Below, in pieces: positions 15,974-22,851 of a stretch of DNA of 24,173 nt. The notes below the pieces were generated by a model. The model saw only the letters and a program-made list of their open reading frames with translations, did not search any database and was not told the origin of the DNA. Source of the DNA: DATKGL01 sp035510455 (GTDB lineage: Bacteria; Patescibacteriota; Saccharimonadia; Saccharimonadales; UBA4665). A program made the translations under genes and the position numbers. Position 1 is the first letter of the stretch. Every line of letters starts with the position of its first letter. The stretch covers positions 1-24,173 of the forward strand of contig DATKHB010000013.1 in the NCBI GenBank assembly GCA_035510455.1, given 5' to 3'.

Positions 15974-16834
15974 TTATTTGTTCAATTTCGTTGTTATTAA
16001 ATCAACGGCTTGTCTCTGTTTATTAATCCAGTGAACAGCTTTATTGCGCTTAAACCAGGTTCGCTGTTTTCTAGCTAGCTTCATTTCATTGCTTACAGAA
16101 AACTTAATAGCCTCATCTAAAGTCACCCCATCAGCCAAGTATTTTTTGAAGGCTTTATATATAGGAATTTGCATTGAAGGTAGATCCCAACCGTACCTTT
16201 TACTTAAATGCTTTATTTCATCCAATAAACCTTTGTTAAGCATAATATCCAAGCGATCTTCGAGACGAGCTTTCAACTCTTGATTGCTCCTAGTTGTCCC
16301 AATAATCAAGGTTTTAGGCACTAGTCGATGTTTTTTAATAGGTGCCCCATTAGATTCTAAAGTTCTAATTAGATGTCTAGGATTTTTAGGATTGTTGGGT
16401 AACTCTAGGCCTTGTTCTGTAATTCTTCTCTGTAAATCTTCTACTGATAGTTTTTCCAGCCATAGTCTGTCCTCTGGCCTCCCAGGAGGTCGGAATTCAA
16501 AATTATACAGCACCGAATCTACATAAAGGCCTGATCCGCCAACTAAAAAGGCTATTTTACCCCTATTAGTGATATCCTTGATAGCTTTTTGAGCCGCATT
16601 TTTAAAGTCCGATACAGTAAATAATTCATCTGGCTCGATTATGTCTATAAGATGATGGCGTATCTTTTTTTGATCTTCTTTTGTTGGTTTAGCAGAGCCA
16701 ATATCAAGTCCTCTATAAATAGTCCTCGAATCAGCAGCTATTATTTCTCCATTAAATTTCAAGGCAAGGTCCATGGCCATCTCAGATTTTCCTGAGGCCG
16801 TTTCTCCTATAATAACTATTAAAGGAGCCTTCAT
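15974..16834 (-). CDS. miaA: tRNA dimethylallyltransferase
   Basis: Transfers dimethylallyl from DMAPP to N6 of A37 in tRNAs reading U-starting codons. P-loop GETASGKS (the family has GPTASGKS/T), then AADSRTIYRGLDIGSAKPT, HHLIDIIEPDE, the LVGGSGLYVDSVL strand, and the C-terminal RKQRTWFKRN motif that contacts tRNA. Length 286-292, normal. Two starts are possible: ATG at 16834, whose ATGA overlaps the upstream stop (preferred, giving MKAPLIVIIG), or ATG at 16852. Neither has a ribosome-binding site, so coupling to the upstream gene is likely. Last gene of thrS-atl-miaA. Confidence 0.95.
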   Translation of the reverse strand: MKAPLIVIIGETASGKSEMAMDLALKFNGEIIAADSRTIYRGLDIGSAKPTKEDQKKIRHHLIDIIEPDELFTVSDFKNAAQKAIKDITNRGKIAFLVGGSGLYVDSVLYNFEFRPPGRPEDRLWLEKLSVEDLQRRITEQGLELPNNPKNPRHLIRTLESNGAPIKKHRLVPKTLIIGTTRSNQELKARLEDRLDIMLNKGLLDEIKHLSKRYGWDLPSMQIPIYKAFKKYLADGVTLDEAIKFSVSNEMKLARKQRTWFKRNKAVHWINKQRQAVDLITTKLNK

Positions 16835-17151
16835 TTCAATTCTGGATGCCATTGGAACGAATTAATATCAACATTGTCATCTATAAAAATAATCCCTTCC
16901 GCATCAAGTAAAGCTCTTTGTTTCTCTCGTCCACCGCCCACAAATCCGCTAGCCAGTCCGCCTTTTTTATTTACCACCCTGTGCCAAGGCAATTCACTTG
17001 GCCCATAGTGCGCAATTTGACCAACTTCCCATGCCGCCCAAGCTGCACCGCATATAGCCGCAACTTGACCGTAGGTCATTACCTTGCCCTTAGGTATCTG
17101 CCCAACAGTCTCATAAACTTTCTGGTTGAATTCAGGGTCTACGCGAGGCAT
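16831..17151 (-). CDS. alkyltransferase-like protein (ATL)
   Basis: 106 residues matching the C-terminal DNA-binding domain of O6-alkylguanine alkyltransferases: VYETVGQIPKGKVMTYGQVA (helix-turn-helix), then the active-site loop, which reads PWHRVV where active enzymes have PCHRV. With Trp in place of the acceptor Cys it cannot accept the alkyl group; known ATLs bind O6-alkylguanine and hand it to nucleotide excision repair. GGREKQRALLDAEGI follows as in the family. The ATG comes 1 nt after the thrS stop (TAAAATG) with no ribosome-binding site, so it depends on reinitiation. Its stop overlaps the miaA ATG. Confidence 0.9.
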   Translation of the reverse strand: MPRVDPEFNQKVYETVGQIPKGKVMTYGQVAAICGAAWAAWEVGQIAHYGPSELPWHRVVNKKGGLASGFVGGGREKQRALLDAEGIIFIDDNVDINSFQWHPELK

Positions 17152-17152
17152 T

Positions 17153-19006
17153 TTACAGGGATGAATGCAGTACTCTGCTCTTAGATTCGTTAGCTATGGT
17201 TTTTAGAAGTTCATCAATATTATATTGATGATCCTCACTATTAACTTTTAGATCATTTCTGATTCGTGGAGTAAATTCTCCGCTGGAAATCTCTTTATCG
17301 CCAATTATTAAGGTGTAGGGGATCTTTAATAGCTCTGAATTTCGGATCTTTTTGCCTACCGATTCATTAGAATTATCGATACTTGTCCGCACACCAAGTT
17401 CCTTGGCCTTTTTGCCAATCTTTTCAGCAAAGTGCGTAGTCTTGTCTTCTTGATTGACAGTAATCAGCCTAACTTGTTCTGGCGCTAACCATACCGGGAA
17501 GTTTCCAGCAAAATGCTCGATAAGAAGCATCATGAATCGTTCAAATGAACCCAGTATTGCTCGATGTATCATAACCGGGACCTGTTCCTTGCCAGTCTGG
17601 TCGATGTAATTAAGCCCAAAACGCTTTGGCATAGCAAAATCTAGTTGAATAGTAGCTAGCTGGGTCTCACGTCCAAGCGCATCTTTAAACATGAAGTCTA
17701 GTTTAGGCCCGTATAGCGCCGCTTCGCCCTCCATCCGCTTAGCGTCTAGTTTCAGCTTATCACTGATCTTGGTAAGCATTGATTCGGCTTTATCCCAGTC
17801 TTGTGGCTCTCCGATATATTTTTCAGGTGTTGCGTTATCTCTAACCGACAATGACACCCAGTGTTTCCCCCAGAGGCCAAGACCTTCGTAAAACTGTTTT
17901 ACGATCTTAACCAGAACTTCTACTTCTTGCTTGATCTGATCGGTCGTGCAAAAAGTATGTCCATCATCTACCGTAAACCCTCTGGTACGCTGTAACCCGC
18001 CTATCTGGCCCGGTTTTTCATCACGATACTGCATTGTCTGCTCAAAGTATCTTATCGGTAAATCACGGTAACTCCTTGGACGAGAAGAGTAAATTTGGAT
18101 GTGGTGTGGGCAGTTAACGGGCTTCAGTACAAATTCCTGAGCATAGTGACTCTTTACATAGAACAACTCGTCGGCGAACTTTTCAGCATGACCTGACATC
18201 TTATATAGATCCAGTTTTGCCATGTGAGGGATAGAAACCAGCTGAATATCATAGTCCTTGCTCATATCGCGTAATGCTGTTTTCAACTCTTCGATTAAAA
18301 CTGTACCTCGGGGTGTATATAAAGGGAGCCCAGAGCCTACTAGATCAGAAAAAACAAACAAATCGAGCGCTTGACCTAGTTTTCGGTGATCTCGCTTTTT
18401 GGACTCCTCTATCATCTCAAGATGCTTTTCCAGCTCTTCTTTAGAAGAAAAAGCTATCCCGTATATACGCTGCATTTGGGGGTTAGTGTCCTTGCCCCGC
18501 CAATATGCTCCTGATGTTTTGGTTAATTTAAAGCTCCCGACCATACCGGTGGATTTGAGATGAGGCCCCTTACACAGATCCGTAAAATCGCCATTTCTGT
18601 AAAAAGTCACTGTTTTTGCAGCCTTATCCTTATCAATCTGGAAGACTTCTTCTTTGAGTTCTTGCTTATCTATAGAGGTAGTTCCTCTTTCTTTTAGGTC
18701 ATTAAGAAGTTCTAGCTTATATGGCTGGTTATTTTGTTTAGCCCACTCAACGGCCTCATCGATAGCCATCTCTATAAGCTCGAAGGGTTCGTCAGCTTTA
18801 ATTATTCCCGCCATTATTACCTCTATCTGTTTTAGATCGTTCTCAGATAAAGTGTTATCTCCAAGATCAATATCATAGTAGAAACCGTTTTCAATAACCG
18901 GCCCGACACCGAATTTAGCCTCCGGCCATCTAGTTTGTATGGCGTTGGCCATAATATGAGCCAGACTATGCCTCATTGCATGAAGCTGATCGTCAGATTG
19001 ATCCAT
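17153..19006 (-). CDS. thrS: threonine-tRNA ligase lacking the TGS domain
   Basis: Charges tRNA-Thr. 617 residues. The N-terminal TGS (N1) domain is missing: the protein begins directly with the editing domain, whose metal-site residues are HSLAH (H13, H17) and DLCKGPH (C145, H149). The class II catalytic core follows with the zinc ligands C299 (KPVNCPHH), H350 (VDDGHTFC) and H481 (PVMIHRAILGS); motif 2 is RYFEQTMQYRDE. The anticodon-binding domain starts at about 505 (VWLAPEQVRLITV). GAGGAG stands 6 nt before the ATG. Expression is preceded by a T-box leader, so it should rise when tRNA-Thr is uncharged. Heads an operon with the ATL and miaA. Confidence 0.96.
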   Translation of the reverse strand: MDQSDDQLHAMRHSLAHIMANAIQTRWPEAKFGVGPVIENGFYYDIDLGDNTLSENDLKQIEVIMAGIIKADEPFELIEMAIDEAVEWAKQNNQPYKLELLNDLKERGTTSIDKQELKEEVFQIDKDKAAKTVTFYRNGDFTDLCKGPHLKSTGMVGSFKLTKTSGAYWRGKDTNPQMQRIYGIAFSSKEELEKHLEMIEESKKRDHRKLGQALDLFVFSDLVGSGLPLYTPRGTVLIEELKTALRDMSKDYDIQLVSIPHMAKLDLYKMSGHAEKFADELFYVKSHYAQEFVLKPVNCPHHIQIYSSRPRSYRDLPIRYFEQTMQYRDEKPGQIGGLQRTRGFTVDDGHTFCTTDQIKQEVEVLVKIVKQFYEGLGLWGKHWVSLSVRDNATPEKYIGEPQDWDKAESMLTKISDKLKLDAKRMEGEAALYGPKLDFMFKDALGRETQLATIQLDFAMPKRFGLNYIDQTGKEQVPVMIHRAILGSFERFMMLLIEHFAGNFPVWLAPEQVRLITVNQEDKTTHFAEKIGKKAKELGVRTSIDNSNESVGKKIRNSELLKIPYTLIIGDKEISSGEFTPRIRNDLKVNSEDHQYNIDELLKTIANESKSRVLHSSL

Positions 19007-19042
19007 CTTATCTCCTCGGGGTTACACCTGCGCTTATATATG

Positions 19043-19096
19043 AAAAAACGCGCCTAGTTAAATGCTCTCGCAAGTACATTCAACTAAATTGCGCGT
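19043..19096 (-). terminator. terminator of the thrS T-box leader
   Basis: ACGCGC (19096-19091) pairs with GCGCGT (19053-19048), and inside it TAGTTGAATG pairs with CATTTAACTA over 10 bp; TTTTTT follows. It lies 37 nt before the thrS ATG, as expected for transcriptional attenuation. Overlap with the antiterminator is only marginal (the GAGA before the stem can extend it). Confidence 0.8.
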
Positions 19097-19219
19097 CTCG
19101 GGCCCTTTATCGGGCGGTTCCACCGGACTTCCTCTATTTAGAGGCTCTCGTACCAGCATGTTACGTACATCCCAGTAGGAAACGGAGCTCTGCGATTGGT
19201 GAATTCGCCTCATCACTCA
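19043..19219 (-). promoter_or_regulatory. T-box riboswitch of thrS
   Basis: The 177-nt minus-strand leader shows the T-box antiterminator: CGG, the bulge UGGAACC (19122-19116), helix GCCC/GGGC around GAUAAA, and CCG. It is preceded by a stem III hairpin CCUCU-AAAU-AGAGG. A 5' hairpin GCGA/UCGC presents AUUCACCAA, in which ACC (19200-19198), a Thr codon followed by a purine, is the likely specifier. A second arm (GCUCCGU with ACGAGAGC) fills the place of stem II. The bulge UGGA predicts a tRNA with discriminator U, and the tRNA-Thr at 22340-22416 has U73. Stem I looks very short, as in ultrashort T-boxes. The detailed fold is inferred. Confidence 0.85.
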
Positions 19220-19225
19220 ATTCTG

Positions 19226-19234
19226 AGTATAACA
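19226..19234 (-). promoter_or_regulatory. thrS operon promoter, extended -10
   Basis: TGTTATACT on the minus strand, an extended -10 without a clear -35. The start falls at about 19219, just before the first T-box hairpin. Confidence 0.6.
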
Positions 19235-19410
19235 CACCCCAAAACTTCACCCGTGAATAAGAATATAACAGTATTGGTACGATAAGGCTAGCACAAAACT
19301 ATTGTGCTTTCTACATATTAATTGTGGATAGAAAATAATCTCATAGGCGATATCTTTTTTTTATCATTAAAAACTACATTTTTTTTATTAATTAAGTAAA
19401 ATACAAATGC

Positions 19411-19487
19411 GGGCGATTAGCTCAGTTGGCTAGAGCGCTTCCTTGACGTGGAAGAGGTCAGAGGTTCGAGTCCTCTATCGCCCACCA
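19411..19487 (+). tRNA. tRNA-Val (GAC)
   Basis: Complete cloverleaf: GGGCGAT with ATCGCCC, D arm GCTC with GAGC, anticodon stem CTTCC with GGAAG around TTGACGT (anticodon GAC), T arm AGAGGTTCGAGTCCTCT, discriminator A and encoded CCA. A TAAAAT box at 19397-19402 may be its -10. Confidence 0.97.
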
Positions 19488-19518
19488 GAATCATACTTAA
19501 TAAACACATGCTTGATAC

Positions 19519-19547
19519 TTGACCTAACAGGTTAGCTGTGCTAACAT
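19519..19547 (+). promoter_or_regulatory. promoter of the 38-residue ORF
   Basis: TTGACC (19519-19524), 17-nt spacer, TAACAT (19542-19547). Start near 19554, about 18 nt before the GTG at 19572. Confidence 0.6.
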
Positions 19548-19571
19548 TGTCAAGTTAAACGAGGTGTTTGG

Positions 19572-19688
19572 GTGAGTACCAATAAATCGACTTCGCTTGA
19601 TGGTTTCAAATTGTTTTATGAGGAACTGCCTCGTACCAATACAAGCAATCGAATAAGACGACTCAGCGTGTCTACAATAGTAAATTGA
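19572..19688 (+). CDS. unrecognised 38-residue small protein
   Basis: A short ORF with its own promoter, a GAGG (19561-19564) 7 nt before a GTG start, and an intrinsic terminator 15 nt after its TGA stop, that is, a complete transcription unit. The product is 38 residues, Ser/Thr-rich, starting MSTNKSTSLDGFKLFYEELP and ending in a basic RIRRLSV segment. It has no membrane helix and matches no family I know. It lies between tRNA-Val and nrdR. The unit could instead be a non-coding RNA of about 180 nt; the ribosome-binding site and start favour a protein. Confidence 0.5.
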   Translation: MSTNKSTSLDGFKLFYEELPRTNTSNRIRRLSVSTIVN

Positions 19689-19703
19689 CCCCTGATAGTC
19701 GAT

Positions 19704-19733
19704 AAACTCCAGGTCCTAGATCTGGAGTTTTTT
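19704..19733 (+). terminator. intrinsic terminator after the 38-residue ORF
   Basis: AAACTCCAG (19704-19712) and CTGGAGTTT (19722-19730) form a 9-bp stem with a 9-nt loop, followed by a T-run to 19733 on the plus strand. Confidence 0.88.
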
Positions 19734-19787
19734 AGTGCCCTTACCCACAGAAAAACACAATTTTCCACTAGAAGAATTAATAGCGTT

Positions 19788-19805
19788 ATGTCAATATGTT
19801 GACAT
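19788..19805. repeat. inverted repeat over the nrdR start codon
   Basis: ATGTCAA (19788-19794), TATG, TTGACAT (19799-19805): a perfect 7-bp inverted repeat with a 4-nt centre whose right arm ends inside the nrdR ATG. It could be an operator or an mRNA hairpin hiding the start. It does not match the NrdR-box consensus. Confidence 0.5.
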
Positions 19806-20214
19806 GGTATGCATATATTGTGGCAAAGATACAAAGGTTATCAATTCGCGACTCCAGAAGAAGGCCAACAGTGTCTGGCGTCGACGTTTATGCGTTAAGT
19901 GCGGGGGTATTTTTACTACCACTGAGATTTTCCAAGATGACAATTCATTAATGCTGTCATCGGGGGACAAGTCTGTAGTCCCGTTTATAAGAGAGAGGTT
20001 TTACTTGAGCATTTATGACAGTTGTCGACACAGAGAATCAGCTGTAACAGATGCACGGCACCTAACAAACACCATAATAAATAAGTTAGTATCTAGACAT
20101 AAGGGAGCTACTATTTACAGTAGCGACCTTAAGGAAATGACCCGTAGAACACTCAGCAACTTTGATAAAGCAGCAGCTACTCATTACCGGGCCTATTTTA
20201 TGAGCAATGATTAA
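19804..20214 (+). CDS. nrdR: transcriptional repressor NrdR
   Basis: Nucleotide-sensing repressor of ribonucleotide reductase genes. Starting at ATG 19804 it has 136 residues and opens with the zinc ribbon as all NrdRs do: MVCIYCG (C3, C6), NSVWRRRLCVKCGG (C30, C33), FTTTE. The rest is the ATP-cone domain, ending in NFDKAAATHYRAYF. The segment where NrdRs have VVKRDG reads LMLSSGDKSVVPF, so nucleotide binding may be altered. An in-frame GTG at 19735 would add 23 residues and has GGAG 7 nt upstream, but it lies in the terminator, so it is less likely. No ribosome-binding site precedes 19804. The TAA stop overlaps the convergent glycosyltransferase stop in TTAA. Confidence 0.88.
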   Translation: MVCIYCGKDTKVINSRLQKKANSVWRRRLCVKCGGIFTTTEIFQDDNSLMLSSGDKSVVPFIRERFYLSIYDSCRHRESAVTDARHLTNTIINKLVSRHKGATIYSSDLKEMTRRTLSNFDKAAATHYRAYFMSND

Positions 20215-21827
20215 ACAACTGTTTTGTTATCATCTGTAACAATTGCTTTTTCAGTGTAATCAAACTTGCCGATATAGCGCTTGAACATCAATCTAGTTTG
20301 AGAGTTAAAGGCTGCTAAGGAGCTGTAAGCTAAAGAGAGAACCGGCAATAGAGCCCATTGGACAATCATAAAGATGTTACGGCGCGCCTTATACCTTTTT
20401 GGCTTAGGCGGTAATGTCTTAAAACAAATAAACAATGAAGCAAATACGCCGATCAATGCTACATCTTGGATCCGACTGATTATCAGAGGTAAAACGTTAG
20501 CCGCATAGCTTTGTGGGTGCACTAAAGCTGGTATGAAACCAGCAAACAGTAGTAAAGGTGGTGCCACAGCCCAGGTAACGTGTCCTTCAAGCATTCTAGC
20601 CATTTTTGGCAAGATATTGCGCTTTGGAACTTTATTAGGCTTAAAGAAGCTCTGGTTAACTATATATGCAAAATCTGATGCCCCATAAGTCCATCTTCTA
20701 AGTTGAACAAACTGGGCTTTCAATGTTTTTATGTAGCGATCAGACAATACAGCATCCTGGTAAATAGGTATGTACAATGGATAAACCTTGTGCTTACCAT
20801 CATATCTGAAGTAGGTTCTCCAGAACTGATGGCCATCTTCAACTATTGTTCGTACGCTCCAAAAATCAGTATCAATTATGGTTTGCATGCTTTGAGCGTG
20901 AGATGAAAAGTTCCTAAGAATATGAGGGCGCAGGGTTAGCATAATATTCCACACCGTATTGCCTGTTGCGATTACCCGCATCGGTGCCGGTGCATCCCAG
21001 ATATTGTTGGTATAAACTGGGATCGGTTGGAAAGATATGTGTACTGGGTCTTCGCATAAACAATAGATATAGGTCAGTATGTGGAAATACCATCTGTGAG
21101 GATGGTTATCTGCATCAAGGGTCGTGACTACCACTTTCAGAGGGTCCAGTTTCTGTTTTTCTAGATACTTTTTTAATTCTCTTCCCGCATAGGTTATGTT
21201 CCCACCCTTACCTATTATTTCGTTAGGTATATCGTCGGGGTGCTTGACTGCCATAGCATGAAGAAACTTGTCTCCGTACTTATCCATAATAGTCCGAACT
21301 GTTTCTTCTGTCTGGGTACCGCCTCGTTCTTCATATGCTATAACCAAGATTATCTTCTTGAGATTATATTTACTCTTTGTAATCGACGTTATGGTTTGCT
21401 CCACCACCTCTATCGTCTCTTTATATACAGCAACCATTGCTACGTGTATGATTTCACTCGGGCTCGACACCGGCGTGGGGTTAATCTTCAAACGTTCTAT
21501 GCTGTTAAAATGCCAGTCCGGTCTTTCGATTTTTACGCTGTCATCAATCTCTCGGTTTTCTAACTCGGGCAGCAGTTGATCCCATTGCAGCTTTTTATAT
21601 CTAACCAACGTCTTGTAGCCTTGCAAGGCCCTAACATCTACACCTACAGACCGAAGGAAGTAGATCAAAAGGTAAGCTAGAACAAAGAATGCCGCGAATG
21701 TTACATTGATAAAACTAAGGATAAGCGGTAAGAATAATACGGTCCAGCTGATCGCCCCCGGTAAGATCTCGAATATTCTATACTTAAAATCTCGGTCCTT
21801 AACAAGAGGTATCTCTATATCTGTCAT
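20211..21827 (-). CDS. membrane-bound processive GT2 glycosyltransferase
   Basis: 538 residues with the layout of cellulose/hyaluronan-synthase-like enzymes. Two N-terminal membrane helices (about 24-41 and 44-60), a cytoplasmic GT-A domain at about 125-385, and C-terminal helices (about 415-435, 448-470, 485-505). Catalytic motifs: TLDADNHPH with the metal-binding DxD (D238, D240), TIVEDG with the general base region (E330, D331), and QLRRW (375-379), the processivity motif. It probably extends a surface polysaccharide from a nucleotide sugar; the sugar cannot be told. It follows a small membrane protein by 9 nt in the same operon. The ribosome-binding site is weak, so coupling is likely. 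Confidence 0.85.
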   Translation of the reverse strand: MTDIEIPLVKDRDFKYRIFEILPGAISWTVLFLPLILSFINVTFAAFFVLAYLLIYFLRSVGVDVRALQGYKTLVRYKKLQWDQLLPELENREIDDSVKIERPDWHFNSIERLKINPTPVSSPSEIIHVAMVAVYKETIEVVEQTITSITKSKYNLKKIILVIAYEERGGTQTEETVRTIMDKYGDKFLHAMAVKHPDDIPNEIIGKGGNITYAGRELKKYLEKQKLDPLKVVVTTLDADNHPHRWYFHILTYIYCLCEDPVHISFQPIPVYTNNIWDAPAPMRVIATGNTVWNIMLTLRPHILRNFSSHAQSMQTIIDTDFWSVRTIVEDGHQFWRTYFRYDGKHKVYPLYIPIYQDAVLSDRYIKTLKAQFVQLRRWTYGASDFAYIVNQSFFKPNKVPKRNILPKMARMLEGHVTWAVAPPLLLFAGFIPALVHPQSYAANVLPLIISRIQDVALIGVFASLFICFKTLPPKPKRYKARRNIFMIVQWALLPVLSLAYSSLAAFNSQTRLMFKRYIGKFDYTEKAIVTDDNKTVV

Positions 21828-21836
21828 CTATTATTT

Positions 21837-22193
21837 CTATCTTAGGACTATTAGGGCGTTGCTAACAATCAGGGTTATAACGAGAAGCAAAACGCCCATA
21901 CTAAGAACGGTAATTGAAAATTGCCTTCTTATTTTATATATCTTCTTGCTTAATATGAAATGAAAGATCAGCACAAAGACGGCAAAAATAATAAAATACA
22001 GGAAGTCGATAACTCCCCCTGTTTTAAATTCTCCAATAACAAGATTGCTACGCAGCTGAACTATAAAACCCTCGCCTGAATCACTCCCAAGTCTTAGGAT
22101 TATGAGAATACTATCCAAAAATACCAAAAACAGATTTAGGGTTAGTAAAAGAAGCACAGATTTGTCTTGGAAATATTTCTGGGTCGATGGCAT
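21837..22193 (-). CDS. small membrane protein paired with the GT2 enzyme
   Basis: 118 residues from ATG 22193 with three membrane helices at about 13-34, 61-82 and 94-117, and a basic cytoplasmic loop (SKKIYKIRRQ). No family is recognised. The ATG at 22193 is chosen over an upstream TTG at 22229 because a TACAAT box ends 9 nt before it, which would exclude the TTG from the mRNA. No ribosome-binding site: leaderless. Its position just before the glycosyltransferase suggests a role in membrane assembly or export of the same polymer (inference). Confidence 0.65.
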   Translation of the reverse strand: MPSTQKYFQDKSVLLLLTLNLFLVFLDSILIILRLGSDSGEGFIVQLRSNLVIGEFKTGGVIDFLYFIIFAVFVLIFHFILSKKIYKIRRQFSITVLSMGVLLLVITLIVSNALIVLR

Positions 22194-22201
22194 ATCTATG
22201 T

Positions 22202-22207
22202 ATTGTA
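22202..22207 (-). promoter_or_regulatory. promoter of the GT2 operon, leaderless
   Basis: TACAAT on the minus strand with TTGCTT (22229-22224) 16 nt upstream. The ATG begins 8 nt after the -10 box. Confidence 0.5.
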
Positions 22208-22255
22208 ATCTGTTAAATTGATTAAGCAAGTCGATCTGTTATAAAAGCATGGGAA

Positions 22256-22330
22256 TGGTGCGGGTACTGGGAATCGAACCCAGCGCTCAGCCTTGGGAAG
22301 GCTGTATATTAGCCACTATACTACACCCGC
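22256..22330 (-). tRNA. tRNA-Gly (CCC)
   Basis: Minus strand: acceptor GCGGGTG with TACCCGC, anticodon stem CAGCC with GGCTG around TTCCCAA (anticodon CCC), T arm CTGGGTTCGATTCCCAG, discriminator A, encoded CCA. It lies 9 nt after tRNA-Thr, so the two are probably co-transcribed. Confidence 0.96.
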
Positions 22331-22339
22331 AGACCACCT

Positions 22340-22416
22340 TGGAGCCACCTGTCGGAATTGAACCGACGACCTACGCTTTACGAAAGCGCCGCTCTAGCCA
22401 ACTGAGCTAAGGTGGC
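22340..22416 (-). tRNA. tRNA-Thr (CGT)
   Basis: Minus strand: acceptor GCCACCT with AGGTGGC, D arm GCTC with GAGC, anticodon stem GCGCT with AGCGT around TTCGTAA (anticodon CGT, reads ACG), T arm GTCGGTTCAATTCCGAC, discriminator T, encoded CCA. The U73 discriminator is exactly what the thrS T-box bulge (UGGA) would pair with. Confidence 0.96.
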
Positions 22417-22438
22417 GATATGCGTTCACCGAAGTTTA

Positions 22439-22447
22439 ATTATAGCA
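22439..22447 (-). promoter_or_regulatory. promoter of the tRNA-Thr/tRNA-Gly pair
   Basis: TGCTATAAT on the minus strand, an extended -10 with perfect TATAAT; start near 22432, about 16 nt before mature tRNA-Thr. No clear -35. Confidence 0.6.
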
Positions 22448-22697
22448 AAACGATAGTTCAATTAGGCTGATTTTACCACTAAAACAGTAGACCGCTTCAG
22501 TATTTCCCGAAACAGTGTCGTTCGATACAGCTTTCACAGGTATATTACCTATGGCCTCGTGTATTCCGTGGTATCTCATTAAACTTTCTCGAGCTGAAAC
22601 ACCTTTAATGGTGTACGCTATCAATCACATTATTAAAGCTACGTATCATCTGGAATCGCAGCTCTGGGAGCATAGGACTATTTTATTTTCATATAAA
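22448..22697. other. intergenic stretch of uncertain content
   Basis: Two overlapping opposite ORFs exist, one on plus from a GTG at 22515 and one on minus from a TTG at 22624 (or ATG at 22577) running into the tRNA promoter. Neither has a convincing ribosome-binding site or promoter, and neither product is recognised. Small hairpins occur (AGGTA/TACCT near 22539, ACACC/GGTGT near 22600). It may be a decayed gene; no function is supported. Confidence 0.35.
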
Positions 22698-22850
22698 TCA
22701 TTTATGTCTTAAGAGAAACCAAAACCACATAATCGCAATCAAGACCACCACTAGCACGCTTACTACCTGCTGCCATCGCGGCTCCGGAATATGCGTACGA
22801 AAATGAGTTTCATCAGACTTACTTGGCTTACTAATGTCACGCTTATTCAT
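22698..22850 (-). CDS. 50-residue single-pass membrane protein
   Basis: The ATG at 22850 follows the stop of the YbjQ-family gene by 1 nt (TAGCATG), and the ORF ends in TGA at 22698. The product starts with a charged segment (MNKRDISKPSKSDETHFR, then PEPRWQQ) and ends with one membrane helix of about 17 residues (VVSVLVVVLIAIMWFWFLL), capped by RHK, so it is a tail-anchored or type II single-pass protein. No ribosome-binding site is present and translation would be coupled. No family is recognised. The tight junction with the upstream gene is the main reason to accept it as real and suggests a membrane partner for the YbjQ-like protein. Confidence 0.6.
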   Translation of the reverse strand: MNKRDISKPSKSDETHFRTHIPEPRWQQVVSVLVVVLIAIMWFWFLLRHK

Positions 22851-22851
22851 G

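Noticed and set aside
19735..19803. nrdR starting at the GTG at 19735
   Set aside because: The codon lies right after the T-run of a terminator, and NrdR proteins begin directly with the zinc ribbon. The GGAG 7 nt upstream is the terminator's own 3' arm.
22515..22712. 65-residue plus-strand ORF between tRNA-Thr and the small membrane protein
   Set aside because: GTG start without a ribosome-binding site or promoter, overlaps an opposite ORF and the end of the 50-residue membrane protein gene; product not recognised.
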